DNA of 64,000 nt. Source: an uncultured Lachnospiraceae bacterium. GTDB taxonomy: Bacteria; Bacillota; Clostridia; Lachnospirales; Lachnospiraceae. The notes under the pieces were generated by a model. That model was given only the letters and a program-made list of their open reading frames with translations, had not been told where the DNA came from and made no database searches. The position numbers were made by a program, and so were the translations under genes. Below are positions 36,244-44,934 of the stretch, piece by piece (the first letter of the stretch is position 1; every line of letters begins with the position of its first letter). The DNA lies in NCBI GenBank assembly GCA_902766825.1, contig CACXFB010000061.1, forward strand, positions 1 to 64,000, read 5' to 3'.

Positions 36244-38973
36244 TTATGATTTTCTTACAACATTAACTGTATATGTACGCTTGTCTCCGTTTTCTGCCGT
36301 AACAACAATATTTACAGCATTAACACCCTTTTTGAGCTTGATTTCACCTGTTCCTGCAACCGTTGCCTTCTTAGATACACAAGTTGCACTTATCTTAACA
36401 CTTTCAGTATTTGCAGATACACTTGTTGTATATTCCTGATCCTTTGTCACATCAAAAGTCGGTGTCAGTGAATAACCGTCAACTTTAAGTGATGAAAGCC
36501 AGTTGTTAGGATTCTTTGTGTCAGCCGGAAGTGCCGACTGCTTTGCCGGCATATTTTTAAATACCGGTATTGAAAAGATTATAGGAATCTCCTCATAATC
36601 ATCCATTGACTTATATGCTGTATAAGTCTTTGCAGCTTCAGCCCATGCAGCCTGAACATTTCCCATATACTGATGAGAATATGTTCTGCTTGAAGAAACG
36701 TTGAATTTCTGAAGGTATACAGTATTCTGCCCCGTCATTATATACGTTGCTCCAATAAAATATGCTCCGCCGACAATTGCTCTGTAACGGTTATTCCATG
36801 GTATCATAAACTGTGCATTCTTTGTTGTACTTGTAGTTCCGTTCTTAGCATAGTTAAGACCGTTTTTAATTGCGCCCATACGCACAGTTGAATTGGATGC
36901 CCCAATGTTATAGTAGTTATAAAGTCCCTCATATCCGCTGACAGTTCCGCTTACAGAGTTGCTTAGTGTATCTTTTCCCGTTACAATCTCCTGCTTGCTT
37001 CGTGATGCAAGGTGATAAGGGTTTACTCCTGAATACTGTGCTGCCTCCATAAATACCTTAGAGTAAAGCTTACTTACTTCTTTTCCGGTCGTATCATCTT
37101 TATATGTAATCTTAGAATTACTCATAGCGGTATTCTTAAGAATTGATTCTATTCCCTCAAGTGTGTGATTATCTTTATCATAAGATAATTCTTCAAACAT
37201 AAATATGTACTTCTCTGTCAGAAAATTTCTCGGATCCATATAGTAGGCATTAACAGCTCTTGAGGAAGTAACCCAGTACGGATTATCAAATACAACAAAT
37301 CTGTCTTCCTTCCACACATATGCCCCTTTTTCCATGGACAGCCACGCCAGATTGTAACTGCTTGGAATAAGATTAATTCCTGCTGCACTTTCTGCATCTA
37401 CGGCTGCATTAAAATCAAGTCCGGTATTGTATGCTTTAAAAATCCACTTTGGATGTTGCTTATGTAATTCCATAAGTGCATTAACATAATCCGTCGGGAA
37501 TCCCTGATTTACAAGATCTTTCTTGAACTGTGCATCCGTCACAGGCTTTGATGTTGCTTTTACTGTCGGAGCTGCAGTTGGTGTCTGCGTAACTTTGGCC
37601 GTTGCAGTCGCTTTAGCTGTCGCCGTAGCTTTAGCCGTTGTCTTGGCTGTTGCCGTAGCTTTTGGAGCCTGCGTTGCTTTTGCTGTTGCTTTTGCTGTCG
37701 CCTTTGCTGTCGGTTTGGCTGTTGCCGTAGCTTTTGGTGTCTGCGTTGCCGCACTGACAGCTACCTGTTTGGTTTCAGAATATACATAATCTATCTCATC
37801 TGCTTTAAGATATCCTCTTTTGGTCTGTCCATCATATTTAAATGAGACAATTACCCAGTTAGTATTACCTTCTATTCTTTGAGAAAGAACCGTTACAGAT
37901 GTCTTTTTCTTTAAAGTAACATTCTTTCCTGATATTTTCATTATATTGCCCGATGTATTATTCTTAATATTTACAGCAGCCGTGCTTTTTGTCAGCGCCT
38001 TTAATCCACTCTTAGGAATAGTAAAATTCAGATAATTGCCGTGTACAAATCCGGTAAGCGACTTGTTCTTGTATGTAAATTTGATTTTGTACCACTCAAC
38101 AGAACTTATTGTCTGTTCTCCGATTACAGTTACACTATGATTTTTGTCAAGCATAACGTTATCACCCTGATACTTTAATCTGTCTGATGAAACACCGGCT
38201 CCGGTTCTTACGTTAAGTGAATCACAGTTAACCTTTGCAGATATATTAATTGCTGTAGTAACAGTCTTGGTCTGAGTCGTTGCAGCTGCAGTTGCTTTGG
38301 CCGTTGCCTTAGCTGTTGGCGTAGCTGACTTTTTAACGTAATCCGCGCATACATATCCTTTTTTAGTGGCTTTATTGTATGTAAATGATACATAATAAAA
38401 ACCATTCTTCTCAGACAAAATATTTACTTTTGTGTCCTTTTGCAGCTGGACATTCTTGCCGTCTACCAAAAGTTTTGAGTAATTCGTTCCGGCTCCGGTC
38501 CTTACATTAAGATTATTCCCTGTTACTACTCCTGTAGTTGCAGCACTCGCTGTAGCTGTCGGCTTAGCAGTCGATGTAGCTGCAGCTTTTTTCTTAATAT
38601 AATCCGAGCATACATACCCATTTAAACTCTTTCCGTTGTACTTAAAGGTAACTTTATACCATTTTCCCGATGTTGATTTGATAGTTACCGTTGTACCTTC
38701 TTTAAGTCTTACCAGGCTGCCATCACTCTTAAGTATCGAATAATTAGTTCCGGCTCCGGTTCTTACGTTAAGATAATCTGCTGTAACTGTACCTTCACTA
38801 TCCGCAACTACACTTGTAGTCTCTATAATAGTCTTTACAACAGGATATGAACATACACTACCTGATAGTACTGCCAGTGTAACTACATAAGCTTTTGTCC
38901 TTGCAGCCTTATAAGTCTTACCTATTACATACTCCTTAACTTTTTTCTGTATATCTTTTATTCGCATTAGCAT
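36244..38973 (-). CDS. Secreted SH3-domain glucosaminidase with low-complexity linker
   Basis: 909 residues. N-terminal export signal (~25-50), four bacterial SH3 domains (~60-125, ~150-215, ~245-310, ~320-390; three carry a LNVRTGAG motif), an Ala-Thr-Lys-Pro linker (~405-475), an N-acetylglucosaminidase-like domain (~490-800, with LASRSKQEIVTG and FMIPWNNRYRAIVGGA), and a C-terminal cadherin-like sandwich (~820-908). It probably binds and cleaves peptidoglycan. AAGGAG lies 5 bases before the ATG. It is first in the surface operon, 92 bp upstream of the cohesin-like gene. Confidence 0.85.
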   Translation of the reverse strand: MLMRIKDIQKKVKEYVIGKTYKAARTKAYVVTLAVLSGSVCSYPVVKTIIETTSVVADSEGTVTADYLNVRTGAGTNYSILKSDGSLVRLKEGTTVTIKSTSGKWYKVTFKYNGKSLNGYVCSDYIKKKAAATSTAKPTATASAATTGVVTGNNLNVRTGAGTNYSKLLVDGKNVQLQKDTKVNILSEKNGFYYVSFTYNKATKKGYVCADYVKKSATPTAKATAKATAAATTQTKTVTTAINISAKVNCDSLNVRTGAGVSSDRLKYQGDNVMLDKNHSVTVIGEQTISSVEWYKIKFTYKNKSLTGFVHGNYLNFTIPKSGLKALTKSTAAVNIKNNTSGNIMKISGKNVTLKKKTSVTVLSQRIEGNTNWVIVSFKYDGQTKRGYLKADEIDYVYSETKQVAVSAATQTPKATATAKPTAKATAKATAKATQAPKATATAKTTAKATATAKATATAKVTQTPTAAPTVKATSKPVTDAQFKKDLVNQGFPTDYVNALMELHKQHPKWIFKAYNTGLDFNAAVDAESAAGINLIPSSYNLAWLSMEKGAYVWKEDRFVVFDNPYWVTSSRAVNAYYMDPRNFLTEKYIFMFEELSYDKDNHTLEGIESILKNTAMSNSKITYKDDTTGKEVSKLYSKVFMEAAQYSGVNPYHLASRSKQEIVTGKDTLSNSVSGTVSGYEGLYNYYNIGASNSTVRMGAIKNGLNYAKNGTTSTTKNAQFMIPWNNRYRAIVGGAYFIGATYIMTGQNTVYLQKFNVSSSRTYSHQYMGNVQAAWAEAAKTYTAYKSMDDYEEIPIIFSIPVFKNMPAKQSALPADTKNPNNWLSSLKVDGYSLTPTFDVTKDQEYTTSVSANTESVKISATCVSKKATVAGTGEIKLKKGVNAVNIVVTAENGDKRTYTVNVVRKS
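37545..37760. repeat. In-gene degenerate short-period repeat encoding Ala-Thr-Lys/Pro
   Basis: Near-repeats of a 6-12 base unit (GCYGTYGC-like) encode the flexible linker of the glucosaminidase. Unit number is likely to vary between strains by slippage. The complementary strand stays open as a spurious Ala/Val-rich frame. Confidence 0.6.
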
Positions 38974-38998
38974 CTGCTCCTTTATCGTACCGCACTTT

Positions 38999-39017
38999 AG
39001 TGGAATATTTTTCCACT
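38999..39017. promoter_or_regulatory. Inverted repeat upstream of the glucosaminidase gene
   Basis: AGTGGAA and TTCCACT (7 bp each) around TATTT lie between the promoter and the ATG. It could be an operator or a 5' leader hairpin. Confidence 0.35.
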
Positions 39018-39041
39018 CATACTATAGTTGTAGACACTACT

Positions 39042-39070
39042 ATTGTATCACGCGAATTTCAGTATGGCAA
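39042..39070 (-). promoter_or_regulatory. Sigma-A promoter of the surface-protein operon
   Basis: On the minus strand, TTGCCA (39065-39070) and TACAAT (39042-39047) with a 17-bp spacer, giving a leader of ~60 bases. Confidence 0.65.
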
Positions 39071-39099
39071 GCACAATAAAGTCTGAGATATATGATATT

Positions 39100-39540
39100 T
39101 TAACGTACTGTGAACCCTGTCCATTCAATATGATTGTATTCCATCACATCATCAGCTTTTTTCATTCCGATTTTTTCATAAAAAGGAATGGCATCTTCAT
39201 TTGCAATCAGATATACAGCTATGTCTTTCTTGCCTCCAGCCAGTCTGTGTGCCTCCATCATAAGCTGTTTTCCTATTCCTTTTTTCTCATATGCTCTGTC
39301 AACACCAAGATCAGTCACGTATAGCCAGTATGCATAATCCGTTAGTCCAAACAAAACACCTACAATAGTGCCTTCTTCATTTTTTGCAACAAGACTAATA
39401 GTTGCATTAGCTACAAGTTTTTCTATACGTTCATCAAAGCGTTCCTTTGGATACTGTGAACCTAGATTTGTCCTCTTTAAAAACTCAACATATTCTTCTG
39501 CGGATATCCGTTCTTCCAAAACACTGATATTCTCATCCAT
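39100..39540 (-). CDS. GNAT family N-acetyltransferase
   Basis: 146 residues. The acetyl-CoA pyrophosphate loop is in RAYEKKGIGKQLM (~85-97), followed by the alanine-rich helix, and the C-terminal YEKIGMKKADDVMEYNH is typical of the fold. The substrate is unknown. GGAGGG lies 8 bases before the ATG. It lies 24 bp after the methyltransferase and may be the last gene of the run beginning at the ATPase/TOPRIM pair. Confidence 0.85.
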   Translation of the reverse strand: MDENISVLEERISAEEYVEFLKRTNLGSQYPKERFDERIEKLVANATISLVAKNEEGTIVGVLFGLTDYAYWLYVTDLGVDRAYEKKGIGKQLMMEAHRLAGGKKDIAVYLIANEDAIPFYEKIGMKKADDVMEYNHIEWTGFTVR

Positions 39541-39564
39541 AACTATTTCCCTCCGATCTGATTA

Positions 39565-40356
39565 TTATTTCTTCTTTAACACAGCGATTGCCGCATAATG
39601 TAACACCTCAAACTCATCCGGTGCGATTTTGTCAAGAAGTTCTCTGTGCTCTTTATCCCAGCTTATTAACTCCCCTTCTCCTAATGATGCTCCAACGCCT
39701 CTGCACGCAAGCATTCTTCCGTGCCACGACTCCTTTGTAAATGGTACATTGATATCATATTCATCATGGTATTCCATATCAAAATAGTCATATACGACAT
39801 CCGGTATATAAATAGGGTGTCTTGTCTCTCTAGCGCCCGTCCACTTTGGACTGTATTTTAATACAAGTTCTTCGCTTGCCCCCGCAATCTTATCTTCAAA
39901 CGGCAACCATGCCATATAAAGAACCACCAGTCTTCCGTCCTTTTTAAGGATATTATGGAACTTAGGCATAACCACCTCATGATTAAAATACCAAAAGCAC
40001 TGACATGCTGTAATGACATCAAAAGTATTATCAGGAAAATCAATATCTTCCGCTGATACTGCCCTAAAATCTATGTCCATACCTGCAGCAAGTGCAAGTT
40101 TCTTTGCCTGCTCTATCTGCTCCTTGCTAATATCAGTTCCTGTCCACCTAGCGCCGTAATTATACATGTTACGGGCAAGCACTCCCGTTCCGGTCCCAAG
40201 GTCAAGTACATTCTGTCCGCTTACGCACAGTCCCCTGTCAGCCACTTTTTCATAAAACTTTTTTGGATATATGTCTCTGTATTTTGCATACTCCTTTGAT
40301 ACTTTTCCCCAGTCAAAACCTTCCCCTGCATCTATTCTTTCATCTTTAATTATCAT
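39565..40356 (-). CDS. Class I SAM-dependent methyltransferase
   Basis: 263 residues. Motif I VLDLGTGTGVLA (~50-61), acidic motif II GTDISKEQ, and motif ISAEDIDFPDNTFDVITACQ place it in the UbiE/methyltransferase-11 type. Such enzymes act on small molecules. The target is unknown. CGGAGG lies just before the ATG. It starts 23 bp after the TOPRIM gene stop, so it may share that transcript. Confidence 0.85.
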   Translation of the reverse strand: MIIKDERIDAGEGFDWGKVSKEYAKYRDIYPKKFYEKVADRGLCVSGQNVLDLGTGTGVLARNMYNYGARWTGTDISKEQIEQAKKLALAAGMDIDFRAVSAEDIDFPDNTFDVITACQCFWYFNHEVVMPKFHNILKKDGRLVVLYMAWLPFEDKIAGASEELVLKYSPKWTGARETRHPIYIPDVVYDYFDMEYHDEYDINVPFTKESWHGRMLACRGVGASLGEGELISWDKEHRELLDKIAPDEFEVLHYAAIAVLKKK

Positions 40357-40379
40357 AGTTATCCTCCGTTTTTAACCTA

Positions 40380-41162
40380 CTAATGCATATTACAACCATA
40401 TTTACTATGTCTCACACAACTGTTCCATAATCTTATACCAAAATAATCAACCAAAAATTCAGGAAATGCACTCAATACAAATACACCTTTTTCATCTTTT
40501 TTCTTTTTTTCCAAAACATATATTTCAAGAGGATTTACACTCTCTGAATAATTATCATAGGCCATTGTATCAATTAATTCAAACAAACATGATATCCGCA
40601 TAGAAAATACATCTATTATCCCTTTCCAACCCTCATAATCAAATTTATTAAAATGATGTGAATTCGAACGTTTAGCTGATATTTCTTTGTACTTACCTAT
40701 ATCTTCTATTTTCACATAACAATTTATCTTTTCACCGCATACGCCTAAAATATAATCTCTTAAAGCTTCTACCATAGGATAATTAATATACAATTTTCCA
40801 CTCTCTGTTTCATTATCAAAACATTTGAGCATCTCATATACAACATCCTCATCGTAGTCTCCAATATTATTTTGATGCACATCATAATCAAAAAACAAAT
40901 ATACTTCTGAAAAATCAACTCTTGAAAGTCCTTTAAGTTTTTCTCTTAGTTCATGATTACTTTCCCTAAGTATCTCAATAATATCCGTATCAAATTCGTC
41001 TTCCTTTAGTTTTTTCCAAAGCATATATATGTTTTCTCCCGCCGGAAGAGTTAATATTTTTATATTTCCTTTTTTAAAAAACACTTCAGAAATATTCTTA
41101 ATTATCTTTGGCTCTCTAGCCTCTCCCTCGACTATAAATGCCTTATAGTCTTTACTCGCCAT
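40380..41162 (-). CDS. TOPRIM-like putative nuclease, partner of the AAA ATPase
   Basis: 260 residues from ATG 41162 (GGCAGG 6 bases upstream). The N-terminal FIVEGEAREPKI has the TOPRIM-type glutamate (E12) and VYLFFDYDVHQ supplies the DxD (D92, D94). The pattern recalls RloB/AbiLii or the AriB partner of PARIS. It overlaps the ATPase gene by 11 bp, so the two are a translationally coupled pair. The expected role is a nuclease unleashed by the ATPase on phage infection, but no biochemical specificity is readable. AT-rich compared with flanking genes. Confidence 0.7.
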   Translation of the reverse strand: MASKDYKAFIVEGEAREPKIIKNISEVFFKKGNIKILTLPAGENIYMLWKKLKEDEFDTDIIEILRESNHELREKLKGLSRVDFSEVYLFFDYDVHQNNIGDYDEDVVYEMLKCFDNETESGKLYINYPMVEALRDYILGVCGEKINCYVKIEDIGKYKEISAKRSNSHHFNKFDYEGWKGIIDVFSMRISCLFELIDTMAYDNYSESVNPLEIYVLEKKKKDEKGVFVLSAFPEFLVDYFGIRLWNSCVRHSKYGCNMH

Positions 41163-42261
41163 CAAACGCACCTGCCTTATACATTTTTTGAAGATTATGT
41201 GCTTGACGCAATTCTTTTTCAGTTAGATTTGATATTGCCTTTATACTGTTATTCTTAAGAAGAAAATAGCTGTCCGGTCTAAGCAAATCATTACTCATAA
41301 GATCTGTATTGTGTGTTGTAGTAAAAATCTGAACTCCTGTAATTTCATTTAATCGTTTCTGCACTGCCTCAGATAACTCAAAATGGTAGAACGCATCAAA
41401 TTCATCTATATAAACAAACGATGCTTTTTTCATCTTAATATACCAGTAATAAAACAATGCCAACGACTTTGTTCCTGTAGAAGCGATTTTAAAAAAATCA
41501 GCATCTTTTTTATCAAAATGACAATATATTGTCTTTCTTCCATCAACTTCACAACCATACATATCGTAATCTATATCATTCTCTTTTAAAAATTCCTGAA
41601 ATTCTTGAACTTTCCCCTCCTTAACTATTCCTTCAGCAACACTTTCACTTCCGTTCATAAACCCCTCATATCCTCTGCTATCTAATGAATAAAACAAAAG
41701 CATTCTGTCTACATAATCCATAAAACATTTAAAAGCTTTATTCTGTTCATTTTCAACCAATATTGAATTATTGTTTACATATTTTACTCGAGATATCGGA
41801 CTATCATTTTTAATTGTAACATTCAATGTATCTGTTCCTTCTAATAATGTAAATCCGTCTTTTGTAATATAATCAAAATATATAACTTCTTTATCATCGA
41901 TAAAAAGCCGTTCCTCTTTCAATGAATTCACATCAGTTTTCGAGTACTTGTAATTCACCTCATGACCGTCAAATTCAAAAACATATTCAAATTCAGCAAA
42001 CGATTTTCTACCGCTCATATTGAGATAAAAATCATAACTTGAAAGCAATTTTTGTTTTTCTGTCAAATGTGTAATCAAATCAAAAATTGCAAGTCCAAGA
42101 TTTGATTTTCCACAACTGTTAATTCCATAGATAATTCCCTTTGTAACACAACCGTTATCAATAATCCCTGAATTAAAATTATAATTGCTAGGATTTCCTA
42201 TATCAAAAGTTATCTTTTCTTTAAATCCCTTAAAATTTTCTACCATAAATTTTTTTAACAT
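41152..42261 (-). CDS. AAA/ABC-type ATPase of a putative anti-phage module
   Basis: 369 residues from ATG 42261 (GGAG 10 bases upstream). It begins MLKKFMVENFKGFKE as many OLD/RloA/AbiLi-type ATPases do. Walker A GINSCGKSN (~46-54) is close to the N terminus, a signature-like STGTKSLALF lies at ~260, Walker B FVYIDEFDAFYH at ~280-292 and the switch TTTHNTDLM at ~312. The C-terminal ends in a RQAHNLQKMYKAGAF segment like AbiLi proteins. It likely senses infection and controls the TOPRIM partner. Distinction between RloAB/AbiL and PARIS types requires profile search. Confidence 0.75.
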   Translation of the reverse strand: MLKKFMVENFKGFKEKITFDIGNPSNYNFNSGIIDNGCVTKGIIYGINSCGKSNLGLAIFDLITHLTEKQKLLSSYDFYLNMSGRKSFAEFEYVFEFDGHEVNYKYSKTDVNSLKEERLFIDDKEVIYFDYITKDGFTLLEGTDTLNVTIKNDSPISRVKYVNNNSILVENEQNKAFKCFMDYVDRMLLFYSLDSRGYEGFMNGSESVAEGIVKEGKVQEFQEFLKENDIDYDMYGCEVDGRKTIYCHFDKKDADFFKIASTGTKSLALFYYWYIKMKKASFVYIDEFDAFYHFELSEAVQKRLNEITGVQIFTTTHNTDLMSNDLLRPDSYFLLKNNSIKAISNLTEKELRQAHNLQKMYKAGAFDGE

Positions 42262-42289
42262 ACTAACCACTCTCCATCGCTTTTCTTTC

Positions 42290-42319
42290 ATTATATATTA
42301 CTACATCAAAAAAAATCAA
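42290..42319 (-). promoter_or_regulatory. Sigma-A promoter of the ATPase/TOPRIM pair
   Basis: On the minus strand, TTGATT (42314-42319) and TATAAT (42290-42295) with an 18-bp spacer. It overlaps the tail of the upstream GNAT gene's terminator, so the pair is insulated but independently transcribed. Confidence 0.6.
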
Positions 42320-42348
42320 GGGCTCCGTATTTTTTTTGCGGAGTCCCT
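42308..42348 (-). terminator. Terminator after the second GNAT gene
   Basis: AGGGCTCCG and CGGAGTCCCT (42319-42348) pair over 9 bp with one bulge; T-rich sequence (42308-42315) follows on the minus strand. Confidence 0.75.
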
Positions 42349-42361
42349 GTAAAATAATTAA

Positions 42362-42766
42362 CTATGTCCAAAGTGATGTAATAAACATCGGCGATGCATC
42401 CTTGCTTTTTTCAAATCCACAATTCTCATAAAAATGTGCTTCGTTATCGTATGCAATTACTGCAATTCTCATGTAATCCTTGTAATGCTTTTTCATCATA
42501 TCAACAAGCGTTCTTCCAATCCGTTGGCCATGATACTTAGGATTAACAAGCAGATAATGTACATATGCATTCATTATTCCATCATCCATTGCACAAATCA
42601 TGCCAACAAGCTTATCTTCATTCCATGCAGAATAAACTGTCTTAAAATTCTTCATTGCAACAACAAGTTTCTCCGGGAAATGCCCCGATGACCATTCAAC
42701 GGAAAGAAATAAATCTTTAAGTTCCTCTTGTAAAAACGAATGTGTATCTTTATATTCTATAGACAT
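42362..42766 (-). CDS. GNAT family N-acetyltransferase
   Basis: 134 residues. Acetyl-CoA loop in NPKYHGQRIGRTLVDMM, with C-terminal FYENCGFEKSKDASPMFI. The substrate is unknown. Its binding site GGAGG lies in the last codons of the permease remnant, from which it is separated by 3 bp. Confidence 0.85.
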   Translation of the reverse strand: MSIEYKDTHSFLQEELKDLFLSVEWSSGHFPEKLVVAMKNFKTVYSAWNEDKLVGMICAMDDGIMNAYVHYLLVNPKYHGQRIGRTLVDMMKKHYKDYMRIAVIAYDNEAHFYENCGFEKSKDASPMFITSLWT

Positions 42767-42769
42767 ATA

Positions 42770-43573
42770 TTATCCTCCGTTTTTTATAAGTTTTACAGGT
42801 GACATCCTGTTAATGATATAAATAGGCACAGCTGTTCCTATTGCCAGGTTACCAAGCACTATAAACATAACAATAAAATACTCTATTATACTTTGAACTA
42901 TAAGAATTGCCCGCAAATCATTCTTAGTAAATCCATTAGCGTATATTATACCATATTTTTTTGAATTCTTTATTATATTTTTTGACTTTACCGATACCTG
43001 TAGAAATACTACGCATATAAAAGTAATAATTGCAATCTGCAAAACATATTCATATATAGTCTTGTAATCATTTCTCATAGATTTAAAAGCATCATCAAAA
43101 TCACTAAAAGTGATAATCATATCATTTTCCGAAAAAACATTTGCTATCTGTTTCTTAACATCCTGAGCATCATATGTAACATACAATATTTTAACTGAAT
43201 TCTCTTCTCCATAATATTGTTCAAAATCATACGAAGCATTTTTTTTAATTCTAATATTGAATCTGCATCGACCCAATATGAAATCAGAAGGACCCTTATA
43301 TATTCCCTCAACTCCTACTAACTGATTTTCAATCCATACATAATCTTTATCATTATTCTTTAAAATCTTATATTCATCATCTTTGTTAATATATACGCCT
43401 TTTTCTAAATCCTCCATCCTGTCAACAGTAATCACACTACCATCAGCCAGACGTATGTCCTGTACTTCTATTTTCTTTTTTATGTCAACTAGATATAACA
43501 ATTGTAAGGATATTGTCATTTTATAGTCAGAATTATTTAAATATTCTTTAAAAGCAAAAAACACCCTGACCAT
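42770..43573 (-). pseudogene. 5'-truncated FtsX-type ABC permease
   Basis: The frame encodes an extracytoplasmic domain and three C-terminal spans (~175-195, ~215-235, ~237-258) ending in the FtsX-typical MSPVKLIKNGG, but no N-terminal membrane span. Its apparent ATG (43571-43573) lies in the loop of the purD terminator hairpin and codons 2-4 are the terminator stem, with no ribosome binding site. The expected ATPase partner is absent. This points to a deletion that fused the purD terminator to the middle of a permease gene. An unusual, still functional short permease is the less likely alternative. Confidence 0.65.
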
Positions 43574-43598
43574 ACATTATCTGTACACGTCAGGGTGT
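43556..43598 (-). terminator. Rho-independent terminator of the purE-M-N-D operon
   Basis: Perfect 10-bp arms ACACCCTGAC (43561-43570) and GTCAGGGTGT (43589-43598) are followed on the minus strand by TTTTTTGCTTTT. It lies 38 bases after the purD stop. Confidence 0.85.
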
Positions 43599-43635
43599 GC
43601 TAACCTTCACATTTTATCCATCTCGTAATAAAACA

Positions 43636-44907
43636 TTAGATATCCATTATCGCTTTACCGATATCATTTCTCATATATTTCTTCTCAAAATCAATGAGTT
43701 TTGTTGCTTCATAAGCATTGGCTCTTGCTTTCTTAAGGTCGTCTCCTACTGCAGTTACGCCAAGAACTCTTCCGCCGTTAGTAACAAACTTTCCGTCTTT
43801 AAGAGCTGTTCCTGCATGGAATACATAATATCCGTCTTTGTCCTTAAAGCTGTCAAGTCCTCTAATCTCAAAGCCTTTCTCATAGCTTACAGGGTATCCG
43901 CCTGAAGCAAGTACAACACATACAGCTGCATTGTCTGCAAACTTAAGGTCGATCTCATCAAGCTTGCCATCAACACATGCTTCAAATACGTCAATAATAT
44001 CATTTTCCATACGTACAAGTACAACCTGAGCTTCAGGATCACCGAATCTTGCATTGTATTCAAGAACCTTTGGTCCATCCTGTGTAAGCATGAGTCCAAA
44101 GAACATTACTCCTACAAAATCTCTTCCCTCAGCCTTCATTGCATCAATACTTGGCTGGTAGATATTCTTCTTGCAGAACTCATCTATCTCATCTGTATAG
44201 AAAGGACTTGGTGAAAATGTTCCCATACCACCTGTGTTAAGTCCCTTGTCACCATCCTGTGCTCTCTTATGATCCTGTGCGCTTGTCATAGGAACGATAT
44301 GTGTTCCGTCACAGAAGCAAAGAACAGAAACTTCTCTTCCTGTCATGAATTCCTCAATGACCATCTTATCTCCGGCGCTTCCAAACTGCTTGTCCTGCAT
44401 GATTGTCTTAACGCCTTCATTTGCTTCCTCAAGAGTGTTACATATAAGAACACCCTTACCAAGTGCAAGACCATCTGCCTTAAGAACAATAGGGAACTTA
44501 GCACTCTTAAGATATTCATATGCTTCATCTGCACTTGTTACTGTAGTATATCCTGCTGTAGGAATGTTGTATTTCTTCATAAGCTCTTTTGAAAATGCTT
44601 TTGAGCCTTCAAGAATTGCTGCATTCTTTCTTGGTCCGAACACTCTAAGACCTCTTTTTTCAAATACATCAACGATTCCGCCAACCAAAGGATCATCCAT
44701 ACCTACAACTGTAAGGTCAATCTCGTTCTCCTTGGCAAAATCAGCAAGTTTATCAAATTCCATTGCTCCGATATTAACACACTGCGCAATCTCTCCGATT
44801 CCTGCGTTACCCGGTGCACAATATATCTTATCAACCTTTGGGCTCTGTGATATTTTCCATGCGATAACATGCTCACGTCCGCCGCTTCCAACAACCAAAA
44901 CTTTCAT
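43636..44907 (-). CDS. purD: Phosphoribosylamine-glycine ligase
   Basis: 423 residues, full length. It makes GAR from phosphoribosylamine, glycine and ATP. The N-terminal VLVVGSGGREHVIAWKI and the ATP-grasp segments LKADGLALGKGV and LEYNARFGDPEAQV are characteristic. It is the last gene of the purine operon, 27 bp after purN, and is followed by a strong terminator. Confidence 0.95.
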   Translation of the reverse strand: MKVLVVGSGGREHVIAWKISQSPKVDKIYCAPGNAGIGEIAQCVNIGAMEFDKLADFAKENEIDLTVVGMDDPLVGGIVDVFEKRGLRVFGPRKNAAILEGSKAFSKELMKKYNIPTAGYTTVTSADEAYEYLKSAKFPIVLKADGLALGKGVLICNTLEEANEGVKTIMQDKQFGSAGDKMVIEEFMTGREVSVLCFCDGTHIVPMTSAQDHKRAQDGDKGLNTGGMGTFSPSPFYTDEIDEFCKKNIYQPSIDAMKAEGRDFVGVMFFGLMLTQDGPKVLEYNARFGDPEAQVVLVRMENDIIDVFEACVDGKLDEIDLKFADNAAVCVVLASGGYPVSYEKGFEIRGLDSFKDKDGYYVFHAGTALKDGKFVTNGGRVLGVTAVGDDLKKARANAYEATKLIDFEKKYMRNDIGKAIMDI

Positions 44908-44934
44908 AGTCGTTCCCTTTCGTTCAACAATAAT

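Noticed and set aside
37545..37760. Possible CRISPR-like tandem repeat
   Set aside because: Units are very short, in frame and without unique spacers; it is a coding low-complexity tract.
37523..37789. Ala/Val-rich plus-strand frame
   Set aside because: It is the complement of the Ala-Thr-Lys-Pro linker of the glucosaminidase; low complexity keeps it open by chance.
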